Shown one piece after another: positions 34,802-41,918 of a DNA stretch of 64,000 bases. A program made the position numbers and the translations under genes. The stretch comes from CAZQFV01 sp964592645 (GTDB lineage Bacteria; Chloroflexota; Chloroflexia; DTKN01). The notes below the pieces were generated by a model. It was not told the DNA's origin and did not search any database. It saw nothing but the letters and a program-made list of their open reading frames with translations. Numbering within the stretch: the stretch's first letter is position 1; every line of letters starts with the position of its first letter. The DNA is taken from assembly GCA_964592645.1 (NCBI GenBank), contig CAZQFV010000014.1, positions 28,200 through 92,199 on the forward strand. Reading direction: 5' to 3'.

Positions 34802-36474
34802 CACGAGCCGTACACCTCGGCGGCATACCGCTCCGCCGCGGCCTCCCAGGAAAAATCGCGCCCCCGGCGGTCCCGGGCCTGTAGGGCGTTCCGGACCAAC
34901 GCCCGCCAATGGGCGGGGCTGCGGTAGGTGCGCAGGGCGCGGGCCAGGGCCTCCAGCATATCGCGGCAGTCCGGGGCGATAAAGTCAAAGCCGTTGCCCG
35001 CCAGGGAGATCGGGTCGAACTCCTGCACGACGTCGGCCAGGCCGCCCGTGCGCCGGACAACCGGGACGGTGCCGTAGCGCAGGGCCATCATGTGCGGCAA
35101 TCCACAGGGCTCAAAGAGCGAGGGCATCAACAGCATGTCGGCCCCGGCATAGTGCAACATCTCGGGGATATCCCGCCAGGAGCGGGAGAAGGCGATCCGC
35201 TCGGGGTAGGCCTGGGCCAGGCGGTCCAGCTCCAGGCCGTACAGGCGGGCTTGCGGGTCGTCGCCCCAGGCGATGATCACGAACTGCGCCGCCTGCGCCA
35301 AGTCCCAACGTTGCAGGCCGGCCACGAGCAGGTCGAACCCCTTTTGCTCGGCCAGGCGGGAACGCACGGCGATCACCGGCAGGTGCTCGTCCACCGCCAG
35401 GTTGGAGCCCAGCAGGCGGTTGCAGCGCTCCTGCAGGTAGCGCTTCAGGTCGCCCTTCTTGCGCTCCTGCTGTGGGTCGTCGGGCGCAAAGGCCCACTCC
35501 GCGAGCGGCCGGCCCCCCGCCGGGGCAAAGTGGGCCTGCCAGTCTGCCGCCACCAGCTCCCAGTCCCCGCCCCGGCCGATAGCGCGGGGGTCGTAGCTGT
35601 CGTCGATACCGTTGCGGATGCCCACCAGCTCCACGCCGAAGTAGGACCAGACATAGTGCAGACCTCCGCTGCACTGGTAGAGCTTGCGCTCGCCGCCGAT
35701 GGTCAGGAAGCACTCCTGGTCGGGGCGGCGGATCTCCTCGGCATAGCCTTCGCTCACCGTGTTCACCCGGTCGGCAAAGACCAGCGCGGCCTTCATAAAG
35801 TTGACCTTGCCGTTGTGCTCCAGCCGGCCCTCGCGGAACAGGCTCAGGGGCAGGCGCGCCTGCTGCAGCACGGACGGGGGGAACCACCCGCCCTGGTAGA
35901 CAACATCGCTGATGTTGTGGACCGTGAAGGCGACGCGCGCTCCCTCCATGCAGGGGTCGCGCAGCAGGGCGATCTTCTGATAGACCGGCACCAGGGCCGT
36001 CGGCCAGTCGTGGCAGTGGATGATGTCCGGCTTCCAGCCGTCCTGGTAGAACTTGCGGGCCAGCTCCAGGGCGGCGCGACAGAAGAAGGCATAGAGCCGG
36101 CCGGCGTCCACGGTGGGGTCTTCCAGGGCCGGGTAGAGGGGAATGTTCCGGCCGTTGACCCGCGCCAGGTAGCCGTCGGGATCCCCGCCGATCAGGTAGG
36201 CCGGGTGGGTCTCGCCGGACGGATCGGGGCTGGCGAGGGCCGCCTGGTGGACCGAGGCGTAGACGGAGCGGGTGCCCAGCGGGACCTCCAGGCTCATGGC
36301 CGGCCGCACCTGGTAGTGTGGGCTGCCGATCAGCGCCCCGTAGTAGGGCAGCACCAGGCGCACGTCGTAGCCGCGTTGGCGCAGAGCGCGCGGCAGGGTC
36401 CCGGCCACGTCGCTGGTGCCCCCGGCCGTCGCGTACGGCTTGGCCTCGGTCGCCACCATCAGGATCTTGATCAT
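34801..36474 (-). CDS. glgA: Glycogen/starch synthase (GT5)
   Basis: This 557-residue enzyme extends alpha-1,4-glucan from a nucleotide-glucose donor. The N-terminal GT5 domain has HCHDWPTALVPVY near 150 and FTVHNISDVVYQG near 185. The C-terminal domain has RLAEQKGFDLL, MPSLFEPCGLPHMMALRYGTVPVV and RRTGGLADVV. The N-terminal KTGG donor loop of bacterial ADP-glucose synthases reads ATAGGTSDVAG here, lacking the lysine, so donor use may differ. It is translationally coupled to the activase gene and 24 bases downstream of mobA. Confidence 0.88.
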   Translation of the reverse strand: MIKILMVATEAKPYATAGGTSDVAGTLPRALRQRGYDVRLVLPYYGALIGSPHYQVRPAMSLEVPLGTRSVYASVHQAALASPDPSGETHPAYLIGGDPDGYLARVNGRNIPLYPALEDPTVDAGRLYAFFCRAALELARKFYQDGWKPDIIHCHDWPTALVPVYQKIALLRDPCMEGARVAFTVHNISDVVYQGGWFPPSVLQQARLPLSLFREGRLEHNGKVNFMKAALVFADRVNTVSEGYAEEIRRPDQECFLTIGGERKLYQCSGGLHYVWSYFGVELVGIRNGIDDSYDPRAIGRGGDWELVAADWQAHFAPAGGRPLAEWAFAPDDPQQERKKGDLKRYLQERCNRLLGSNLAVDEHLPVIAVRSRLAEQKGFDLLVAGLQRWDLAQAAQFVIIAWGDDPQARLYGLELDRLAQAYPERIAFSRSWRDIPEMLHYAGADMLLMPSLFEPCGLPHMMALRYGTVPVVRRTGGLADVVQEFDPISLAGNGFDFIAPDCRDMLEALARALRTYRSPAHWRALVRNALQARDRRGRDFSWEAAAERYAAEVYGS

Positions 36475-36498
36475 GCCTCGGCTCCTTTCAGCATGCTT

Positions 36499-37146
36499 CT
36501 AGCCCAACTGCCCCAGCAGGGCCCGCGCCTCGGCCAGGTCCTGGGGGGTGTTGATGTTGTGAAAGGCCCGCCCCTGGGGGTCCAAACGGGCCAATTCATC
36601 CTCCTCGACGTAGCGCACCCGCACGTCCGGAAAAAAGGCGACGATGCGGCGCTCGCCGCGCTCCAACAGCGCGCGCATCGGCTCCAGGCAGGGCCGGCCG
36701 TAGATGGCGTGGAGCGGCTCGACCCGGCCCTGCGGCGCCTGTGCGCCGCGCCCCCAGCGGGGGAGGAGCACGTCATAGTCCCGCGTCCGGCCGGCCATGG
36801 CGCGCAGCAGTTCCAGGGACAGGAAGGGCATATCGCAGGCCACGACCAGCGCAAAGGGAAAGTGCGCCTCGGCCAGGCCGGTGTAGATCCCGCCCAGGGC
36901 GCCGCCTCCCGGCCGGCGGTCGAAGACCACCCGCGCCGAAAGGGGGGGCCAGTCCCGCGGCCGGTCGACGACCACCAGCACCTCGTCGCAGACCGCCGCC
37001 AGGCGGGCCACGGTCGCCTCAAGCAGCGTCGGCCCCTGCGGCCCCCACAGCCGCAGCAGGGCCTTGTCCTGCCCCAACCGGCGGCTGCGCCCGCCGGAGA
37101 GGATCAGTCCGCTCAAAGGCTGGCGCCTTTCCAGCGCCTCTTCCAT
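36499..37146 (-). CDS. mobA: Molybdenum cofactor guanylyltransferase MobA
   Basis: This 215-residue enzyme transfers GMP from GTP to molybdopterin cofactor. The nucleotide-binding start is LSGGRSRRLGQDKALL, matching LAGGxSxRMGxDK. It continues with GGALGGIYTGL, ACDMPFLSLELL (metal-binding Asp) and a C-terminal FHNINTPQDLAEA, all normal for MobA. ATG 37146 has GAGGAG 11 bases upstream; an ATG at 37200 further up is less likely. A lone TATAAT at 37199-37204 could be a second promoter. The main promoter appears to lie at 37433-37461, giving a leader of about 280 bases. MobA supports molybdoenzymes, none of which lie in this window. Confidence 0.88.
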   Translation of the reverse strand: MEEALERRQPLSGLILSGGRSRRLGQDKALLRLWGPQGPTLLEATVARLAAVCDEVLVVVDRPRDWPPLSARVVFDRRPGGGALGGIYTGLAEAHFPFALVVACDMPFLSLELLRAMAGRTRDYDVLLPRWGRGAQAPQGRVEPLHAIYGRPCLEPMRALLERGERRIVAFFPDVRVRYVEEDELARLDPQGRAFHNINTPQDLAEARALLGQLG

Positions 37147-37356
37147 CGCCGCGTCCGCTCCTCGGCCATGGTCACACGGCCATGTCTGCCGGCCTCCCAT
37201 TATACCATGGAAACGGCAAGGGGCGAAGATGGACCTTTCCGATCGCCAGGGATAGGGGAAGGGCCACCAACAGCAAGGCCTTTGCCAAGTCGAGGCATCT
37301 TGTTCCCCTTGAGCCGGCCAGATTTTTCCCTAAACCTTCCCCGCGGCAGTATGAGC

Positions 37357-37429
37357 GCCACCTGTCGCCACTTGGGCTAACCACCACTTGCCCAAAGCAG
37401 GCCGCCCTGCCGGAATATGGGCAGGTGGC
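37357..37429 (-). ncRNA. Predicted three-way-junction RNA at the 5' end of the mobA operon leader
   Basis: P1 pairs GCCACCTG (37429-37422) with CAGGTGGC (37364-37357). Inside it are two hairpins: GCAGG/CCTGC (37410-37406 with 37401-37397, four-base loop) and TTGGGC/GCCCAA (37395-37390 with 37377-37372, 12-base loop). The predicted transcription start (about 37426) falls at the start of P1. I do not recognise a known riboswitch class. A molybdenum-cofactor sensor is an obvious but untested idea given mobA. Apart from this and the promoters, 37147-37565 holds no gene I can support. Confidence 0.5.
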
Positions 37430-37432
37430 TAC

Positions 37433-37461
37433 ATTCTACACGGAAGGCTGGCGAGTGTCAA
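37433..37461 (-). promoter_or_regulatory. Sigma-70 promoter of the mobA-glgA-activase-hypD operon
   Basis: The minus strand has a perfect TTGACA (37456-37461), a 17-bp spacer and TAGAAT (37433-37438). Start near 37426. Confidence 0.7.
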
Positions 37462-37468
37462 AGGCGGG

Positions 37469-37497
37469 TTGACGCCTTATCCGCCCTATGTTATGAT
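37469..37497 (+). promoter_or_regulatory. Sigma-70 promoter for the second FHA regulator
   Basis: TTGACG (37469-37474), a 17-bp spacer and TATGAT (37492-37497). Its -35 is only seven bases from the -35 of the divergent mobA promoter, so RNA polymerase binding at the two should interfere. Confidence 0.7.
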
Positions 37498-37565
37498 AGC
37501 GGCGAAGGCGGCAGGCGATTGCCACCGGGAACCTGCCGCAGAGATGCGTTGCGAAGGCGGGCGCG

Positions 37566-38207
37566 ATGGAAGAACAACCGATCCTGATCATCCAGGACAA
37601 GGCCACCGGGGAACGCTGGGAGAAGCTCATTGCCGAGGATACCCTGCTGATCGGCCGCGAGGCCACCTGCGGACTGGAACTGAACGACCGGCAGGTATCG
37701 CGGCGGCACGCCCTGATCTATCGCGAGGGGCTGCGCTACTTTCTGCGCGATGCCGGCAGCCGCAACGGCACCTTCCTCAACTCCGAGCTGGTGCTGGCCC
37801 CCCAGCAACTGAACGACGGCGACGAGATCGGCATCGCCGCCCGCTTCCGCATCACCTTCGTGGGCAGCGAGGCGACCGCGCCGCTCTACCGCCCCGGCCC
37901 TGCGCGGCGCGGCGTCTACCTGGACAATGCCACCCGCCGCGTCTGGGTGGATGGCGTCGAGCTGACCCCCGCCCTCTCCTCTGCCCAGTTCGATCTCCTG
38001 CACCTGCTCGTCAGCCGCGAAGGGGAGGTCTGCACCCGCGACGACATCATCGAGACCATCTATGCCCAGGAGTCCAGCGAGGGCATCACCGACCAGGCTA
38101 TCGATGCCCTGGTCCGTCGGCTGCGCGAGCGTCTGGCGGAGAACGGCGCGACATTTCAATTCATCGAAACAGTCCGCGGGCAGGGATTCCGCCTGCGACA
38201 GCCGTAG
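37566..38207 (+). CDS. FHA domain - winged-helix DNA-binding regulator
   Basis: The protein has 213 residues. FHA motifs LLIGREATCGLELND, VSRRHALI and GSRNGTFLNS occupy residues 1-100. Residues about 115-213 are an OmpR-type winged helix (SSAQFDLLHLLVSREGEVC, LVRRLRERL, VRGQGFRL). Like the protein at 10123-10740 it lacks a receiver, so it should respond to a phosphothreonine partner. No kinase is adjacent. It is transcribed from a promoter back-to-back with that of the mobA operon, so auto-regulation or control of that operon is possible (inference). Confidence 0.9.
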   Translation: MEEQPILIIQDKATGERWEKLIAEDTLLIGREATCGLELNDRQVSRRHALIYREGLRYFLRDAGSRNGTFLNSELVLAPQQLNDGDEIGIAARFRITFVGSEATAPLYRPGPARRGVYLDNATRRVWVDGVELTPALSSAQFDLLHLLVSREGEVCTRDDIIETIYAQESSEGITDQAIDALVRRLRERLAENGATFQFIETVRGQGFRLRQP

Positions 38208-38279
38208 CGTCACCCTAACCAAGGACAGCGCTTTGGCCCTGCAACCCACGATGGGTATGGCGGGCCGGCGAGGTGGCTC

Positions 38280-39833
38280 TTGCAGAGCGAAACGATTGCC
38301 GTCTTGGACTATGGCTCGCAGTACACCCTGCTGATCGCCCGGCGGGTGCGCGAGGCCCGCGTCTACTGCGAGATCCTGCCCTGGGACGCCCCGGCCGAAC
38401 AGGTCGCGGCCCTGGCGCCGCGCGGCTACATCCTCTCCGGCGGCCCCTCCAGCGTCTACGACGCGGACGCGCCGCGGCTGCCGGCCCATGTCCTGGCCGG
38501 CGGCGTCCCCGTGTTGGGCATCTGCTACGGCATGCAGCTGCTGGCCCAGGCCCTGGGCGGGCAGGTCTCCCCGGCAGAGGCCCGCGAGTACGGGCCGGCC
38601 GAGATCACCTGGAGCCTGCCCGACGATCCCCTGGCGCAGGGGCTGCCCTCCCCGATGCGCGTCTGGATGAGCCACGGCGACCAGGTGACGGCCCTGCCGC
38701 CCGGGTTCGCCCTCCTGGGCAGCAGCCAGAACGCGCCCATCGCCGCCATGGCCGACGCCCGGCGCGGCCTCTACGGCCTGCAGTTCCACCCCGAGGTCGT
38801 CCATACCCCCCAGGGCGAGGATCTCCTGCACCACTTTCTCTACCGCATCTGCGGCTGCTCCGGCAGTTGGACGGCGGAGGCCTTTATCCCCCAGACCGTG
38901 GCCGCGTTGCGCGAGCGCATCGGCGCAGAGCGCGTGGTCTGCGGCCTCAGCGGCGGGGTGGACTCGGCGGTGGTCGCCGCCCTGCTGTGGCGGGCCGTGG
39001 GCGAGCAGCTGACCTGCATCCTGGTGGACACGGGCCTGCTGCGCCAAGGCGAGGCGGCCCAGGTGGTGGAGGTCTTTCGCGACGGCCTGGGCATCCCCCT
39101 GGTGGCCGTGGATGCCTCGGCCGAGTTCTTCGCCGCCCTGGCCGGCGTGGAGGACCCCGAGGAGAAGCGCCGGCGCATCGGCGAGCGCTTCGTGCGCATC
39201 TTTGAGCGCGAGGCCCGCCAGGTGGGGCCGGTGCGCTTCCTGGCCCAGGGGACGCTCTACCCCGACGTCGTCGAGAGCGCCGGCCGCGGCCGGCCGGGGG
39301 CCGGGCCGGCCGCCCGCATCAAGACCCACCACAACGTCGGCGGCCTGCCGGCCGACATGCAACTGGAGCTGGTCGAGCCGCTGCGCCACCTCTTCAAGGA
39401 CGAGGTCCGCGCCGTCGGCACGGCCCTGGGCCTGCCCGAGGAGATCGTCTGGCGGCACCCCTTCCCCGGCCCCGGCCTGGCGGTGCGCATCCTGGGCGAG
39501 GTCACCCCGGAGCGCGTGGCCACCCTGCAGCAGGCCGACGCCATCGTCGTCGCGGAGCTGCGACGGGCCGGCCTGTACCGCACGACGGCCCAGGCCTTTG
39601 CCGTGCTCCTGCCCGTGCGCAGCGTCGGCGTCATGGGCGACGGCCGGACCTATGCCCACGTGGTGGCCGTGCGCGCCGTGACCAGCGCCGACTTCATGAC
39701 CGCCGACTGGGCCCGGCTGCCGCACGACCTGCTAGCCGAGATCGGACGACGCATCGTCAACGAGGTGCCGGGGATCAACCGCGTCGTCTACGACATCAGC
39801 AGCAAACCCCCGGCGACTATCGAGTGGGAATAA
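38280..39833 (+). CDS. guaA: GMP synthase (glutamine-hydrolysing)
   Basis: This enzyme converts XMP to GMP using glutamine and ATP. It has 517 residues. The start is TTG 38280 with GAGGTG upstream. The class I glutaminase domain (1-195) has GICYGMQLL with nucleophile Cys 82 and FHPEVVHT. The ATP pyrophosphatase domain has the P-loop GLSGGVDSAV near 222. The C-terminal dimerisation domain ends with the usual KPPATIEWE. Complete and of normal length. A weak promoter (TTGGCC 38233-38238, 17 bp, TATGGC 38256-38261) may precede it, otherwise it is read through from the FHA gene. Confidence 0.95.
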   Translation: MQSETIAVLDYGSQYTLLIARRVREARVYCEILPWDAPAEQVAALAPRGYILSGGPSSVYDADAPRLPAHVLAGGVPVLGICYGMQLLAQALGGQVSPAEAREYGPAEITWSLPDDPLAQGLPSPMRVWMSHGDQVTALPPGFALLGSSQNAPIAAMADARRGLYGLQFHPEVVHTPQGEDLLHHFLYRICGCSGSWTAEAFIPQTVAALRERIGAERVVCGLSGGVDSAVVAALLWRAVGEQLTCILVDTGLLRQGEAAQVVEVFRDGLGIPLVAVDASAEFFAALAGVEDPEEKRRRIGERFVRIFEREARQVGPVRFLAQGTLYPDVVESAGRGRPGAGPAARIKTHHNVGGLPADMQLELVEPLRHLFKDEVRAVGTALGLPEEIVWRHPFPGPGLAVRILGEVTPERVATLQQADAIVVAELRRAGLYRTTAQAFAVLLPVRSVGVMGDGRTYAHVVAVRAVTSADFMTADWARLPHDLLAEIGRRIVNEVPGINRVVYDISSKPPATIEWE

Positions 39834-39850
39834 CTCCCACAGGAGATGAG

Positions 39851-41449
39851 ATGAAAAAGCTATCCGCAACAACCCTGGTCCTGATCCTGCTCGGCCTGGC
39901 CCTGGCGGCCTGCGGCCCGACCCCGCAGCCGACCGCCGTGCCCACCCCCATCCCGCCCACCAAGACGCCGGCCCCCACGGCGACGCCCACACCGCTGCCC
40001 GGACTGGCCCTGGGCACCGAACCCTTCCGCAGCGCCGCCGGCGGCTACTCCGTGCGCTACCCCGAGGGCTGGCAACTGCTCGACTTTATGGGGATGGTCA
40101 TCTTCTTCCCCACGGAAGAGGCGATGGAAGCGGAGATCCCCACCGAGATGCTGGTGATGATCGAGGGCGGGCCGCTGGCCGACCTGTCGCTGATCGAGGC
40201 CGACCTGTCCGCCGCCACCGACTCGCGGCAGATGCTCGACCTGGCGCTGCAGACAATGGGCGGAAACGACAGCACCTTCCAGGCGGGCGAGGTCCACGAT
40301 GTCCGGGTTGGCAAGGAACAGGCCGCCTACGCCGACATCAGCGGCGAGGAGAGCGGCGTTGCCGTGGCCGGGCGGCTGCTCTGCATCCACCTGGGCGAGA
40401 ACGGCGTCAACATCGTCACCGCCGGGCCGGCCGACCGCTGGATCGAGTTCGTGCCCACCTTCGAGGCGATGGTGGCCAGCATGACCTTCTTCCCACCCGA
40501 GACGCCGACGCCGGAGCCCGAGCCCACCGAAGGACCCGCGCCCACCGCCGGCCCCGCGCCCACCCTCGTCGGCGGCCCCCCCGAGGGCTTTGCCTGGCGA
40601 GTCGGCGGCGAATCGAGCTTCGAGGAGGGCGCGTTCGGATCGTTCCGCGGCCTGGACATCGGCCCCGACGGCCAGGTCTATGTCGCCGACTCCTGGCAAG
40701 GGGTCTTGGTCTTTTCGCCGGACGGCGAGACGCTGGACAACCTGGCCACGGACATCGACGGCGCCAGCGATGTCAAGGTCGGCCCCGACGGCAACCTCTA
40801 CGTGGCCTCCTGGGGCTCGAACGCCGTGTACATCTTTTCCCCGCAAGGCGCGCAACTGGGCAAGTTCGGCGAGGTCGGCAAGGACGCCGGCGAGTTCGGC
40901 AGCTTCAGCCCCGAGTTCCTGGCGGTCTGCCCCGACGGCCGGGTCTATGTCGCCGACGAGAACGAGGATGCCGACGGCAACAGCTACGAGCGCGTGCAAA
41001 TCTTTGACGCCGCGGGCACCTACATTGCCGAGTGGAACATCTCCGCGATCGACGACTTTTTCGACATCTCCGGCATGGACTGCGACGCCGACGGCAACGT
41101 CTTCTTGACCGGCTACTTTGGCGACTATGTGCTGGAGTTGGACGCCGAGGGCAGCGTGGTGGCCAAGCTCGGCCGGGATGCTCTATCCTGGGCCGGCGCC
41201 TACGGCGTGGCGGCCGGCGCGGGCGGCACCCTGTATGTGGGCACCTGGGATGGGCGGGTGGTCGTCCTCAACACCGACGACGTGGTGCTCGGCGAGTGGG
41301 GCGTCCCGTTCGAGGGACCGGGCAACCCGGCCGAGGGACAGGTCTACCACGTCTACGGCATCGCCGCCGACGAGTACGGCTACATCTACTTCAGCGACTA
41401 TACCGGGGACTATACCTACCTGACCAAGTTCCTGTTCGGCAAGGGCTAA
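39851..41449 (+). CDS. Secreted lipoprotein with NHL-type beta-propeller
   Basis: The protein has 532 residues from ATG 39851 (AGGAG upstream). The signal peptide ends in the lipobox LALAAC (Cys about 20), so it should be lipid-anchored outside the membrane. A Pro/Thr-rich linker follows, then a PsbP/DUF1795-like domain (about 60-215), another Pro-rich linker (TPTPEPEPTEGPAPT), and from about 245 on a series of NHL-like blades (DIGPDGQVYVADSW, VGPDGNLYVASWG, VCPDGRVYVADEN, YIYFSDYTGD). Such propellers bind proteins or glycans. The target is unknown. No enzymatic motif is seen. Confidence 0.8.
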   Translation: MKKLSATTLVLILLGLALAACGPTPQPTAVPTPIPPTKTPAPTATPTPLPGLALGTEPFRSAAGGYSVRYPEGWQLLDFMGMVIFFPTEEAMEAEIPTEMLVMIEGGPLADLSLIEADLSAATDSRQMLDLALQTMGGNDSTFQAGEVHDVRVGKEQAAYADISGEESGVAVAGRLLCIHLGENGVNIVTAGPADRWIEFVPTFEAMVASMTFFPPETPTPEPEPTEGPAPTAGPAPTLVGGPPEGFAWRVGGESSFEEGAFGSFRGLDIGPDGQVYVADSWQGVLVFSPDGETLDNLATDIDGASDVKVGPDGNLYVASWGSNAVYIFSPQGAQLGKFGEVGKDAGEFGSFSPEFLAVCPDGRVYVADENEDADGNSYERVQIFDAAGTYIAEWNISAIDDFFDISGMDCDADGNVFLTGYFGDYVLELDAEGSVVAKLGRDALSWAGAYGVAAGAGGTLYVGTWDGRVVVLNTDDVVLGEWGVPFEGPGNPAEGQVYHVYGIAADEYGYIYFSDYTGDYTYLTKFLFGKG

Positions 41450-41482
41450 ACCGATACCACGCTGAAACCTATGCAGCGCGGC

Positions 41483-41514
41483 TTGCAGGGGCGACGCGTG
41501 CGTCGCCCCTGCAA
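41483..41514. repeat. 32-bp near-perfect palindrome
   Basis: TTGCAGGGGCGACGC (41483-41497) and GCGTCGCCCCTGCAA (41500-41514) are perfect inverted copies with a two-base centre. The AGGGGCGA/TCGCCCCT type is a common dispersed palindrome in bacteria. It follows the lipoprotein stop and may act as an mRNA 3' hairpin. There is no U-tract. Confidence 0.65.
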
Positions 41515-41577
41515 ACTGCAGGCATAGGCAAAGTACTACATACAGAGTACACTGGTATTGTAATCGGGTTACGCCGG

Positions 41578-41605
41578 TTGACATTTCTCTCCAGGCGTGT
41601 ATAAT
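41578..41605 (+). promoter_or_regulatory. Sigma-70 promoter of the T-box/valS transcript
   Basis: Perfect TTGACA (41578-41583) and perfect TATAAT (41600-41605) with a 16-bp spacer. Start near 41612. Confidence 0.88.
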
Positions 41606-41611
41606 AGGAGC

Positions 41612-41858
41612 CACAACCGAAGCGCTCCTCCCGGGAGGAGTAGGCGGTCAGGACGCCGACAGAGAACGGGGTCGCCGGCTGAGAGCCCCTCCAGTGGTCC
41701 GCCGTCGAAGGTCGCCCGGGAAACCGTCGCAGAAATCCAGAGTCCCTGGAGAGTAGATCGACGCGGGTGAGCCCGTTACAGCGAGGCCCCGATGCTGGTC
41801 GGGGCGGAGGGCGTCCGGCGGCAACGCCGGGCGAATTGAGGTGGTACCGCGGAAGGCT
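41612..41858 (+). promoter_or_regulatory. T-box riboswitch (valine)
   Basis: The leader has the stem I features GGAGTAG (about 41635), CAGAGA (about 41659) and GGCTGAGAG (about 41677), and the antiterminator T-box sequence TGGTACCGCGG at 41842-41852. A terminator follows directly. It would read uncharged tRNA-Val and raise valS expression when valine is short. A GTC at 41711-41713 (after GAAG) is a plausible Val specifier codon, though GTC occurs elsewhere. Confidence 0.9.
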
Positions 41859-41899
41859 AGCCCTTTCGTCCTCAAACAGGACGAGGGGCTTTCTGTTTT
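41859..41899 (+). terminator. Terminator of the valS T-box
   Basis: AGCCCTTTCGTCCT (41859-41872) pairs with AGGACGAGGGGCT (41878-41890) around a five-base loop and is followed by TTCTGTTTT. It is mutually exclusive with the antiterminator formed by the T-box bulge. Confidence 0.85.
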
Positions 41900-41918
41900 C
41901 CTGGAGAAGGAGGAACCG

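Noticed and set aside
37172..37387. Small minus-strand frame with a hydrophobic segment upstream of mobA
   Set aside because: It has no ribosome site and overlaps the folded leader. The hydrophobic stretch is likely a by-product of base composition.
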